Shown here: one piece after another, positions 52,663 to 62,644 of the stretch
Layout of the letters: every line of letters begins with the position of its first letter
Position numbering within the stretch: the first letter of the stretch is position 1
Origin: Furcasterigmium furcatum
Taxonomy: Eukaryota; Ascomycota; Sordariomycetes; Glomerellales; Plectosphaerellaceae
Direction: 5' to 3'
Length of the DNA stretch: 64,000 nucleotides
NCBI GenBank assembly: GCA_001599815.1
Contig: BCIA01000006.1
Coordinates: forward strand, 3,040,961 to 3,104,960
Position numbers and translations under genes: made by a program
Notes under the pieces: model-generated
What the model was told of the DNA's origin: nothing
Seen by the model: only the letters and a program-made list of their open reading frames with translations
The model's database searches: none

Positions 52663-53961
52663 TCAAAATGCAACCACCAGCTTTTCCCCTGCCAGATTTC
52701 CCTCTTTCACCCTCTGGAGCCCTGCCTCCACCGCAGCCAGGCCTCCTGCCAATATGTTCAACTTCGGCAGCTTCAAGCGCCCTTGCTCTACCATCTGGTT
52801 CAAAGTCTCTCCATATACCTCTGATTCACTGTTCAACACAAACTGCTTCATCTCCACATTGTGCACCGTGGCATTCGCAGGGATCGGGTCTTTGCTGGAC
52901 ATGAAGGCCAGGGGCGCGAAGTCAACCTGTTTCGTACCACATGCCCCGATTACCTGCAGTACCAGCTTCGCGGTCTTGGCTCCGACCAGGTCAATAGCCT
53001 TGCTGAGGCGCCCTTGCGCAAGACACAAGATCTCGCCGATGATGTGGAAGTCGGTTTTGCCGGTGTAGGTGACCACGTGTGTCGCCCCCAGCGACGCGAC
53101 AAGGTCGGCTGTTGATAAGGAGCAGACGGCGATGACCTCGAGTCCAGCTTGGGAGGCCATCTGGACAGCGAATTGGCCCGTGACTGTTGAGCCGCCCCAG
53201 ATGAGGATCACCTCGCGGCTTGGTGGCAGGACCTCGCTTGTCTCCGTCGAGTTCTCGTTAACGGGGTGGTGCATGGGGACGCCGAGCCATTTCCACATGG
53301 ACATGCCAGCAGTGAGCGCTGCAACACCGAGGCAAGCCGCCGAGTTGAAGTCCAGGTTCGAAGGGATATGGAAGACGGTATGCTCGGGGACGACGACGAG
53401 ATCCTGGAAGCAACCTGCTCTCCTGTCCTTGTAGTATGTGCCTAGAACGGTCAGCTGATGTGCTATAACTCTCATAGAGGTAGGTCACCCACTTGTCCAA
53501 ACAAGGTCGCCCTCTTTCACCTTCCCGACATCGGATCCCACCCTCTCCACAACACCAGCCATCTCCCTACCAGTGATCCATGGCAGTTCGGGAAGGCAAA
53601 AGTTGTAGTCCACGCTCTTCCAGTCAATATGGTTGAGGCCTGTCGCACGGTTGCGAATCATGACCTCATGAGCTCCGAGTTCTTGTGGTGCTGGGAAGTC
53701 TGCGACCAGTTGGTATTGCCGGTCCGGGGTGACGACCAGAGCGCTCTGAGTTTGCTGGTGCTGGACACCACAATCAGGATGCTCTGCTTCATCCTGCGTC
53801 GAGCTGATAGGCGAAGCCGACTCTTCGCTGAAGGGACTGCTGAGCTCGTCTTCTGTGACGATTGGGCCGAGTTGTTTCCCCGAGAAGTCCGGTTGTAGGT
53901 AGATGAACCCCTCCAACGGCTCAAGGGCAAGGATTGTTTGGGCCTGCACGATGGTCGACAT
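52663..53961 (-). CDS. Zinc-free MDR oxidoreductase (quinone/enoyl-reductase-like)
   Basis: Predicted 415-residue NADPH-dependent medium-chain reductase in two exons (53961-53493, 53441-52663; intron GTGGGT/TAG). It has a GroES-like N-terminal domain (HEVMIRNRATGLNHIDWKSV, WITGREMAGVVERVGSDVGK) and a Rossmann domain (ILIWGGSTVTGQFAVQMASQ, a variant of GxGxxG). The structural-zinc Cys set and catalytic Cys/His of alcohol dehydrogenases are absent, so it fits the enoyl-reductase/quinone-reductase (ToxD-like) group. An unusual ~70-residue N-terminal extension containing an acidic Ser-rich stretch (EDELSSPFSEESASPISST) precedes the fold. Its role in the cluster may be reduction of an unsaturated or quinoid intermediate. 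Confidence 0.87.
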
Positions 53962-54574
53962 TTTGAAGGGAAGTCAGTGTTGCTTCGTACTTGCGATGGC
54001 TGGTAATAGTGCTGAAACCTCAAGTCCTTCTCCGTATCATGGACTTTTAAGACCTCCGGAGTTTCAAGAGTGAAATACAACCGGATATTCTGTGTATTGC
54101 AAAGCAGATGCGCAAAGAGCCGACCGGGTGTGGCTTGCAAAACTAGCACTCCCGTCGACGGGTGAGACGGCTGCCTCCTCCGCGCCGGGTGCTCCCAAAG
54201 GAGCCCGAGAGTACTCATCGAACTGCGCTACCCCTCCCGAATGGCAGATCCTCAAAATTACAAGACATGAGGACATCGGAAGCATGAATCTCGCAATTGT
54301 TGTGGAGATGGGGTCCGTCGGAAGCTAGCCGTGCTTCCGACTGGACTCAACCTGGGCGCCAACTCCAGAGACGAGTGGAGACTCAGATACGGAATGGAAT
54401 GATTGCACTCGTCCATGGATATGGAGGCTGGCTTCCAAGGCAGCATGTTGTGCGTCTCGTTGAGGAATACGTACGCTTGGGTTCGGAACCATATCATTGA
54501 GCTGTCGGGTCGCGGCAGACCTAGCAGCGTGCCGTGACCTGAGCTCTGGACCTTAATTTCGAACCAACGTCAAG
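53962..54574. promoter_or_regulatory. Divergent promoter of MDR and alpha/beta-hydrolase genes
   Basis: About 0.6 kb between divergent cluster genes. No TATA box or repeated operator was found by eye. Confidence 0.4.
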
Positions 54575-55435
54575 ATGTCTCTTCCAACAGAAGTTCGCAG
54601 CATCCAAGCACCTCGGAAGGCCTACATTGACACATCAAGCGGCCAGCTGCACTACCATGTGTCGACTTCAAAAGTCAAAGACACGGCCCTTTCACAGCGT
54701 TTACCCGTCCTGCTACTACACATGTCAGCTTCGTCATCGAAGTCGTTCTTGGGCATGATGGAACTGCTCTCCGCTCTTGGTTACTCTTGCTTCGCGCCAG
54801 ATATGCCAGGCTTCGGTGGCTCGTTCAATCCTGAGAGCGACCCACCATCGATTCGATGGTACGCAGACCTCTATTTCCAAACGTTCTCCAACATGGATGC
54901 TTTCCGAAACGGTTGTCATATTATTGGCCATCATTCGGGCGCCGTCATTGGAACGGAGCTTGCGGCAAACTTCAGAGACTTCGTTCAAAGCCTCACGCTC
55001 GTGGGACCGACGGTCATGTCAGCCGAGGACAGGCAGACGCTGTCACAAACATTCCTGGAGCCATTCAACAAGCCGATCTCTTCTGGGGATCACTTGCTGA
55101 AGACGTGGGAATATCTTCTATGGGAAGGCATCCAGAAGGACAATCTGAAGCTGTTGCAGAGGGAGGCGCTGGACCACATACGGGCGTGGGAGGGAAGATC
55201 ACAGATTTACGCTTGTGTGTGGAAGTATGACTGCGGAGAGGCCATGGAAAAGATAGACTCTGCCTGTAAGGTCTTGGCCTTGTGCGCCAGAGACGATGTT
55301 TTGTGGCCGTATTTCGAGAATGTCAAGTCTGTCGGAAGAGATGTGGTTATGGGTGAGATTCTAGGTGGAAACTTTGGGCCAGACCTGGACGCGGAAGAAA
55401 TTGTCACTGCTTTTTCGAAGCTTAACGAGGACTAA
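54575..55435 (+). CDS. Alpha/beta-hydrolase-fold protein with non-canonical triad
   Basis: A 286-residue intronless cytosolic protein. The fold is clear: the oxyanion strand PVLLLHMSASSS, GYSCFAPDMPGFGGSFNP after strand 4, and the nucleophile-elbow region CHIIGHHSGAVIGTELA. In the G-x-Nu-x-G elbow (Gly118 to Gly122) the nucleophile position is His120, followed by Ser121. The acid side has ALCARDDVLW. The position that normally carries the catalytic His near the C-terminus (GGHF in relatives) is Asn266 in LGGNFGPDLDAEEI. Either a non-standard triad or a non-hydrolytic role is possible. It sits between the MDR and the second monooxygenase genes, so a ring-opening or ester-cleavage step would fit the cluster. 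Confidence 0.85.
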   Translation: MSLPTEVRSIQAPRKAYIDTSSGQLHYHVSTSKVKDTALSQRLPVLLLHMSASSSKSFLGMMELLSALGYSCFAPDMPGFGGSFNPESDPPSIRWYADLYFQTFSNMDAFRNGCHIIGHHSGAVIGTELAANFRDFVQSLTLVGPTVMSAEDRQTLSQTFLEPFNKPISSGDHLLKTWEYLLWEGIQKDNLKLLQREALDHIRAWEGRSQIYACVWKYDCGEAMEKIDSACKVLALCARDDVLWPYFENVKSVGRDVVMGEILGGNFGPDLDAEEIVTAFSKLNED

Positions 55436-55609
55436 ATTGTCAATAAGAGGAATAAGAGTACCATGACCTTGGATCTCTGGTTTTGTAAGCCAAATACTCC
55501 TATCATCAAGGCTATCAGTTTGAATACAGGTCAAGTTGATCTTCATTCTCAGTAGCCAGTAATTCTTTCATGTATGATGCTATCTCAATTCACACGCTCT
55601 ATGTCCGAA

Positions 55610-57212
55610 TCACTCATCCTTCGTGCCATTCGAATCCAACGAGTCGCCTTCAAACTTGAAGCTGCTGCCGTAATGGTCATCTCGCAGCGTCTTTTGCCCG
55701 GGCTGGCGCAGAAGATTCTCTCTGAAAGTTCCACCCGGAACAGCGTAATCCTCAAACACGAGGCCCCTCCTCCTCAACTCGGGGACCAGCAGCTCCACGA
55801 TGTCCTTGAAGGAACCCGGGTTGCTAATGTAAGCCATGTTGAAGCCATCGACATCAGCCTCGTCGATCCACTGGAAATGATGTTAGTGCAGTCCTAATAA
55901 TGACATAGAATGATCGTTGGCTTGCCTTCTCCATGATATCCGCGACCATCTGAGGCGTTCCGACCGGTGTGGGATGGAACCCGCCGACGGCGATCTTCTC
56001 TCCCAGCTTTCTAGGTGTCCAGACATCACCATCTTTCTGGCTGTCGCCAAAGTTGCCGAGGAAGCCTTGGACCGCGCTCTCCTTGGGGTTCGAAGTGTCG
56101 AGCTTCAGCTCCTCGTCGAGAGGGTACTTGCTCATGTCGATGCCAGTGTAGCCCGAAAATTGCGCAAGGGCTCCGATGACATCGGCATATTTCATGGCTT
56201 CGTCATATTTGGCCTGGGCCTCCTCCATGGTGCGGCCAAGAATGGGGTTGATCGCTGCGAAGAACTTGATGGTATAGGGATCGCGGCCTGCAGCACGAGC
56301 AATGTCGCGAGCCGCCTTGATCTGGTAGGAAGCTTGAGAAGGCACAAGGCCGCCAATGTAGACTGCTTCGGCATGCTTAGCGGCGAAGGCCTGGCCGACC
56401 TTAGACGTGCCGGCCTGGAAGATCACACTGTACACTGGTGTTAGTCGACATGTGAAGCACGTGCGACTCTTGAAACCTACGGGGTTCTCTGTGGCGAGGG
56501 GTGGACCTGATGTCTAGCGGACAGCTTGATATGCTTCCCCTGATAGTCGATCTTTGCGATTCTGGAAGGCTCGTACGCAACGCGACTCTCAGGGTCCCAT
56601 TTGACCGAGTCGTCTGCCCACGAGCCGTTCCACAAGCGATAGATGACATCCATATACTCATCCGCGATCTCGTACCGCTCATCATGAGGAACAAGATCCT
56701 TTCCGAAGGCATCTGCTGCGGCTTGAGACCAGCTGGTCACCACATTCCATGCAATGCGGCCTTTGGTCAGATGATCGAGGGTGCTGAAAGTCCGGGCGAG
56801 GGGAAACGGGGGAATGTAACTCGTGCTTCCAGTTACTCCAAACGAAAGTGACGTTGTGACGGCCTGGAAACCATGTCAGCCATGTCAGGCAAGATAACCT
56901 TTTATGACTTACAGCCATTGCAGAGATGATGACCAGAGGGTCGAGCTGGGCCACCTGGGTTCCAGCCCGCAGGATGGCATCCATGTTGCCGCCATACACC
57001 GCGTGGCCGGCATAGGTATCGGCGAAAAAGATGCCGGTGACCTTGGCCTTTTCGGCAAGTTTGGCGATGTTGATGTAGTAGTCCAGGGTATCCTTAGAGT
57101 AAGAGTTGTCCCCTGGCCTGGCCCATTGTCCGGGACATTCGTGGTTTCCACGGCACGCCGTCTCGAAGAAGTTGAGATGGACTTTCTTCCTTTCGCTTGA
57201 TACTGAGCCCAT
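55610..57212 (-). CDS. FMN-dependent monooxygenase, NtaA/SnaA/DszA family (copy 2)
   Basis: Predicted 481-residue luciferase-like monooxygenase in four exons (57212-56913, 56863-56481, 56427-55926, 55870-55610). Motifs parallel copy 1: KVHLNFFETACRG, IFFADTYAGHAVYGGNMDAI, STLDHLTKGRIAWNVVTSWS, DLVPHDERYEIADEYMDVIY, ARHQVHPSPQRTPVIFQAGT and EADVDGFNMAYISNPGSFKD. The third intron (55925-55871) begins with GC rather than GT (AAG/GCAAGC) and has CTAAC and CAG; excluding it restores the family phrase EKWIDEADVDGF. By eye copies 1 and 2 share clearly more than half their residues, but they differ in intron positions and in the C-terminal tail. They may act on successive intermediates or different substrates. 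Confidence 0.92.
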
Positions 57213-58283
57213 TTTGGCAGGGATGGAGGGGAGGCTTTGGCAGTGTTCGGGATAGGATCCGATGGCTGGTTGTGAAACAATATTGCACTGAAGACAGGTC
57301 ACGGCAGTAGTCGCGACTACGGTTGATGATTCTGGCTACTTTGATATCTCACGGGCTTTTTCTTAATACCGTCTTCCGTCTTCCGATCTTGCGAGTGACA
57401 AACCAACACCTCGACTGATATTGTCAGAGCACCGGATGCTTCCTGTTGCTCCACGGTAGCATCGACCTCCTTCGGGCCAGCTCTTGTGCATCCGGTAGCA
57501 CGGAGACGTTGATGACTTCCCTGCGTCTTCCATTGGTGTTGATATGGAGTCCCTACGCGTGCCACATGCGATGCGCCCCAAGGCGTCCCCGCATGCTAAG
57601 TCGCTTTGAGGTGGCCCAAGGCCCTTATCTTCGGAAGTCGAGACATCCCCGCCCATCGGAGCATCCACCCAACTCCCGAAGGCCCCCTGGACCCCCTTGT
57701 AAGTTGCGACCAGGACCTTATCGCCGGGTTTAGCGACTTTCCGCAAACACCGGGTACCATGGTAGCGATGTTTGCTGGACAACCAGGCATCGATTCGTGT
57801 CGACTTGTCCGCTTTCACTATCTGGCGAGTTGGCGATTCATGTCAGAACGCCCGCTCCGAAGAGACTAAGATCGCTGTGGTGCCATGCAGCCGTCTGACG
57901 GTGCACACAGCTTCCCGGGTTTCTGGGCCTGGCTGCCATATCACAGCGCCTTATCCTCTCCCTGTCGCCGCGTGGAAAAGTGTGGAGGTGCGTCAGTGCC
58001 CCAGAGATAACATGTCCCGGCGAGACACTTCGCCATTCCGGTGGCGTCCCATCGACGCATCTGGTGTCGATAACAGACCGTCAGACCTGGAGCCTGTCCA
58101 AGTGTGCATCACATACTACACCGGCCCAATATCTCTATGAGAGCCGCAGGGGCAATTCTATAAAACATCACAGATGACTGGCTCTGGATGCGACAACTTT
58201 TGCCTGCCTAATCGAGCAACTTCAGTCATCCTCTTTCTTGGTTTCCGCGAATTCGCTTCGACGCACCGTCAACATCCGCCAAC
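57213..58283. promoter_or_regulatory. Divergent promoter of monooxygenase copy 2 and amino-acid permease
   Basis: About 1.07 kb. TATAAAAC at 58159-58166 lies about 120 bp before the permease start. Short ORFs in this stretch have no protein-like composition. Confidence 0.5.
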
Positions 58284-59862
58284 ATGGCCTCCACACCCGA
58301 CGAGAAACTGTCCATCTCCAAACAAAATGTCGATCCTGAGCCATCACCGAGCCTCAAGGATGGCATTCTTACGGGCGACCGCGAGAGCCAGGAGGTCTTC
58401 AAGGCATCTGCTGATGGTGTCGACTTCCGCACTGTCACCTGGCAACGCCTGATCATCATTCTGCTCAAGATCCAAGTTGCTACCGGAGTTCTTGGAATCC
58501 CTGGTGCTATGGGCACTCTGGGCGCAGTACCGGGTGCTCTGTCTGTAGTAGGCTGGCAGGCACTCAACACTTGTACGTGGGAGAGACAGATCTGACCATC
58601 ATTAACCAAGCTGATCTTGCAACAGACACCGCTTGCCTCCTCATTGACTTCCGGAACAGGCATCCCCATTGTCACAGTACGTTACAATGCCCCAGAACTT
58701 CAGCAGGCATAGCATGATATCTAACACTGAATAGCCATCGTCGACATGTGCGGCGTCATGTGGGGAAAGATTGGACGCGAACTGGTTGGCTTCATGTTCC
58801 TCGTTGCCTTCATTCTGTGCTGTGGCTCGGGACTCCTGGGAACCTCGATCGCCTTGAACGCTCTCTCTGAACACGGAGCCTGCACCGTCTGGTTCAGCTT
58901 TGTGTCCACGATCCTAATCATCCTGTACTCTTCCATCCGTACCTGGGACCGGATGACCTGGCCGATGACTCTCGCTTTCATCTCGGTCATGGGCGGCATT
59001 CTCACCGTGGTTATTGGCGTCACCTTCAACGATAGGCCTGCGGCAGCTCCCCAGGAGGGCGACTTCGATTTCGGCTTCCATGTTATTGCCCATCCTGCGT
59101 TTGCCGCGGGTATCACCGCCACCGCGACTATCTTCATCTCCTCCGCTGCTGGACCGGTCTACATCCCCGTTGTCGCCGAGATGAAGCGTCCCCAGGACTA
59201 TCGCAAGGCAGTCATTCCCGTCGGTGTGATGGTTGGCTCCATTTACCTCTCTCTGTCCATGGTCGTTTACTACTACTGTGGCAAATGGATCGCTACTCCT
59301 TCTCTGGGCAGCGCAGGCCCCTTGCTCAAGAAGGTCGCATTCGGCATCGCCCTGCCCAGTCTGATCGTCAGCGCCGGCATCTTCAATCACGCCGCTTCCA
59401 AGTACGCCTTCGTCCGACTTCTGCGGAACTCTCCGCACTTCCAGCAGAACACCTGGCAGCACTGGGCGACCTGGCTCTCCCTCAACATCTCGTTCGGCTT
59501 CCTGGCCTTCGTCATCGCTTCGGCCATCCCGGTCTTCAACTACATCCTTGCCCTGGCGGGCTCGGTGTGCTTCGCGCCCATGAGCTTGATCTTCCCGGCG
59601 ATGATGTGGTTCCACGACTTTGGCGCGCAGTACAAGTCTGGGGGTCTGAAGCAGAAGGCCTTCTACGGCTTCCACGTGCTCATTGCGGCGGTTGGAATCT
59701 TCCTGACCGTCGGCGGAATGTGAGTATCTCCCAACCCACTCAAACGGCCATTCTCTAACCTTTTCCTTCAGTTACGGAACCGCCGAGTCCATCAAGGCGA
59801 CGTACGATGCTTCGATGAATGTTGCTTTCAGTTGTGCGGATAACTCGAACACCGTTGCTTGA
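58284..59862 (+). CDS. Amino-acid permease of the AAAP family (Mtr-like)
   Basis: Predicted 471-residue transporter of neutral or aromatic amino acids in four exons (58284-58572, 58626-58676, 58735-59719, 59772-59862), including a 51-bp second exon. Landmarks: LKIQVATGVLGIPGAMGTLG in TM1, TYTACLLIDFRNRHPHCHT, VDMCGVMWGKIGRELVGFMF, GPVYIPVVAEMKRPQDYRKA and SLSMVVYYYCGKWIATPSLG. About 11 membrane segments are visible. It closely resembles Neurospora Mtr-type neutral amino-acid permeases. It is divergent to monooxygenase copy 2, which suggests that the cluster's substrate or by-product is an amino acid or an amine-bearing acid. Confidence 0.9.
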
Positions 59863-61090
59863 AAATGCGGTGCCCTTTTGGGTTCAGCACAGTCACAACG
59901 TGTCATCAGAATTGGGCGCGCACAGGTAGCGCTGATTCGCAGACGTTTTATTTATATTGTGTGTGTGGCTTCTGGAGCTGTAGCTGTAGACAATCTATCG
60001 ACATGATTGACCAGAGATATTACATTGTGTTGATCTATGCCGATCTTAGATTGATGGTTTAGCCCATTGCCAACACAATCATCCATTCCTACCACACTGC
60101 CGACTTCTAAGTGATTCCGTCAACTGCAGGGAAATTCGCATTAAAGGCTCTTGGTCAAGATGACGCAGGGATAACCGTCGTCCGTGCTGGTAATGAATGA
60201 GGCGACAACGGCAATTCCTGTTCATTAAGCCGCCCGTTTGGCGGTCATACAGACCCCAAAAGTTCCAGCCACAGGCGGCCATATAATCCACACGCTGCCC
60301 GTTCTCCTCTTCCCCGTTTGAGTAAGCAGTAGTAGTGGTCGATAATACCGCCAATAGGGTGAAGCAAGTCCGAGGGCCATTCTTCTCAGCATCTTCATCT
60401 GCGGCCTGTTCGGCGAGATTCCACTACCTTCGTTCGTCGGCAGGGTGTGCGCGTAGTAGTCGGCCCTCTGACAGGGAGGCGTCTGTTGTGGAGGGTGGCG
60501 GAAAGGAAGAGGGACGATGAAACAATTCGATAAGAAGCCGCCACAGCAGTGGCACCCAAAGTTGCATACATTCAGTTCAAGTACCTAATCTATATTAGAA
60601 ACATACGAGCAAGTACTGTTGAACTTGTATGGAAGCATTCCGGTCCACGCATGAGGTGGCTGCCTTTGGTACTTGACGTCCTAGAAGTGGTCACGGGTAC
60701 TGGTATGCGTGGACATGGCCTTTCCCCAGTAACTGGACTTGAATGTCAGCCAGGACAACTGACCCTGAGCACCTTAGGTCATGAATCCATGACTAGGCAC
60801 TAGTAGTAGCCACGGCGTTATTCATGTTGGCTCCGCGGCCAGTCTTTTCATGACATCGACCTCCATGGGACTGACGCCCCCTACCTAATCGGTGCATGTC
60901 GTGGCCCAGGTGATCCAAGGTGTTCGAATAAATGCAAGCAGGATGAAATGTTATTTATGGATGCACCCACGAAGCTTTAAAGTTCTCTTACTTAAGAGAC
61001 GATCCCACTATCAATGTGCTCGCACATTTCACTGCATCCTTTCGTCCTCCAAAACTCGGCCCCCTTCTTTTCTCATCGAAACCTATTACG
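59863..61090. other. 1.2 kb gap with one doubtful small ORF
   Basis: Contains the weak minus-strand ORF described separately and an AT-rich stretch before the F-box-like gene. No RNA gene or transposon end is seen. Confidence 0.4.
60079..60420 (-). pseudogene. Doubtful small gene or remnant
   Basis: A minus-strand frame contains a protein-like phrase, RVDYMAACGWNFWGLYDRQT, while a second frame just downstream (60200 to 60140) reads VVASFITSTDDGYPCVILTK and then stops. The pieces could be joined by a very short (37-bp) intron with weak ends, or this may be a frameshifted remnant of a small secreted protein. I found no convincing start codon with a signal peptide in frame. Treat as tentative. 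Confidence 0.25.
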
Positions 61091-62644
61091 ATGGCGTTCT
61101 GGAAACTGCCGGAAAAACTTCACGACCGAATCATCGACTTCATGAAGCTCAGGGGACCCGGTGCCACCAGCCCCCGAGCCAACTGCGCCGCCGTTTGCAA
61201 GAAATGGCAACTTGAATTCGAAAAGAAGACATTCGAGAGCCTCGTGCTCAACCGAGAGCGACTGACAGATTTCAAACGCATAGTGTGCAAGGACGAGCGC
61301 CGCCGCAAATACGTCCGGCAGGTCACCCTGCGAACAGAACTACCGACATACAAGTGCATATCCTGCGAGGCTTGGGAAGACTTGTCTCCTCCATCCAAGG
61401 AGGATGACGCGCTTCTTTTCTCGACTACTCGAGACTTCCTAGGTGCGGTATCGCAATGGGGAAGCTGCCCGGGCCCCGGCATCCTGCTCGAACTCGAAAC
61501 ATATTCCCCCAGCGACGAAGAACACGTCCTCCGCCACTTCCGCCGTTCTGATGCTGGCAGTGGACAGCAGGGCAGCACCGTCTCGCCGGTCTCCCCCGGT
61601 CAGAGTCATTTGGTCACGACCTGTGCCGGCCGGCCGACGTCGCAGACGAGGAGCAGACTCCTTTCAACGATGATGGACGAGTTGTCCCCGCACTTCGATG
61701 AGATACTCTCGTGTAAATCCGAAGATGGATCACCACAAGCCAGGGAGTTCCCGAACGCCAAGGTCATCACATCTCTTCTGATCCGACGACGCAGCTATCG
61801 AGCCATCTCGGGACATTTCCTGTGGATCTTGTTGGCAGAAGGATTGACAAATGTCCAAGATATTCGCCACGAGACATGGCGGCCAGAGAACACCCGTGAC
61901 GCATTGGGTCAGTCTTACAGAGATCTCCTGGATGGCGGTCTACCGCACGCCTTACGCCGGTTGAGCCTGTTCGAGGAGACCCGCGGGGAGTTGCACCGTG
62001 GATGTGCTCCCTCGTCGCCCTTGAAGATGCTGGGCTGGGCACTCGCTTGGTCAAGCAGTTACCTCGAGCAGCTCACAGCCTGCTTTCTCGTTGACGCCGG
62101 AGACTTTTTCGACGCCAAAACCGTTGACGGGCGCGACGTTGGGCCCGTCCGCTACCCCAATCTCACGGAATTGGTACTGACGTCTCATGCCTTGAGACCT
62201 GACGAGCCTCGGGATCTAACAATCGAGATGCTCATAACGGCGAGCAAGAGGTTCCAGGAAGGAATGCCGAAGCTCAGGGTGCTGGAGATATGGAACGCCG
62301 ACGATGACTTCGGGGCCGTCTTCACATTCCGTTACAATGTGGAAGGCAATCCTTGCGTCACCTGGAAGTGTTCCTGGGAGATGCCCATGGCCGAGGTCTT
62401 CGGAGCGTGGCACTCTGTCCTTCAGCATCTTCAACCACACAAACCGGTGCTTATCCAAATCATACACATCCCGAAGCCCCAACACTATCTTGATATCCTA
62501 CCAGAGCTGACCACAAAGATCGACGTTCTCGATCAACAGTCGAGGGAGGATATCGAACTGGAGCGAAGGGCCGCAGCAAGCCGAGGGCAGCCTACAGGCC
62601 CCTCTTCACAGGAGGATACTACTAATAGTAGTATGGGTAAGTGA
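61091..62644 (+). CDS. F-box-like fungal protein of unknown function
   Basis: A 517-residue protein from ATG 61091. The N-terminus MAFWKLPEKLHDRIIDFMKL, then NCAAVCKKWQLEFEKKTFES and KRIVCKDERRRKYVRQVTLR, is the layout of large lineage-expanded fungal F-box-like families in which the F-box starts at residue 3-5 (LPxEL) and is followed by a W/F-E-x-x-x-F segment. Later parts contain PNLTELVLTSHALRPDEPRD and MPKLRVLEIWNADDD, which fit degenerate Leu-rich repeats. Such proteins may recruit targets to SCF ubiquitin ligases; target unknown. Just before the stop, a GTAAGT donor at 62637 with GACTAAC and CAG at 62717 could splice to a 58-bp exon ending at TAA 62776 and change the C-terminus to SSMDPSATKSSVHK. 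Confidence 0.75.
   Translation: MAFWKLPEKLHDRIIDFMKLRGPGATSPRANCAAVCKKWQLEFEKKTFESLVLNRERLTDFKRIVCKDERRRKYVRQVTLRTELPTYKCISCEAWEDLSPPSKEDDALLFSTTRDFLGAVSQWGSCPGPGILLELETYSPSDEEHVLRHFRRSDAGSGQQGSTVSPVSPGQSHLVTTCAGRPTSQTRSRLLSTMMDELSPHFDEILSCKSEDGSPQAREFPNAKVITSLLIRRRSYRAISGHFLWILLAEGLTNVQDIRHETWRPENTRDALGQSYRDLLDGGLPHALRRLSLFEETRGELHRGCAPSSPLKMLGWALAWSSSYLEQLTACFLVDAGDFFDAKTVDGRDVGPVRYPNLTELVLTSHALRPDEPRDLTIEMLITASKRFQEGMPKLRVLEIWNADDDFGAVFTFRYNVEGNPCVTWKCSWEMPMAEVFGAWHSVLQHLQPHKPVLIQIIHIPKPQHYLDILPELTTKIDVLDQQSREDIELERRAAASRGQPTGPSSQEDTTNSSMGK

Noticed and set aside
57363..57818. 151-codon minus-strand frame between monooxygenase copy 2 and the permease
   Set aside because: Short, low-complexity composition with no start context or domain. 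Treated as promoter DNA.
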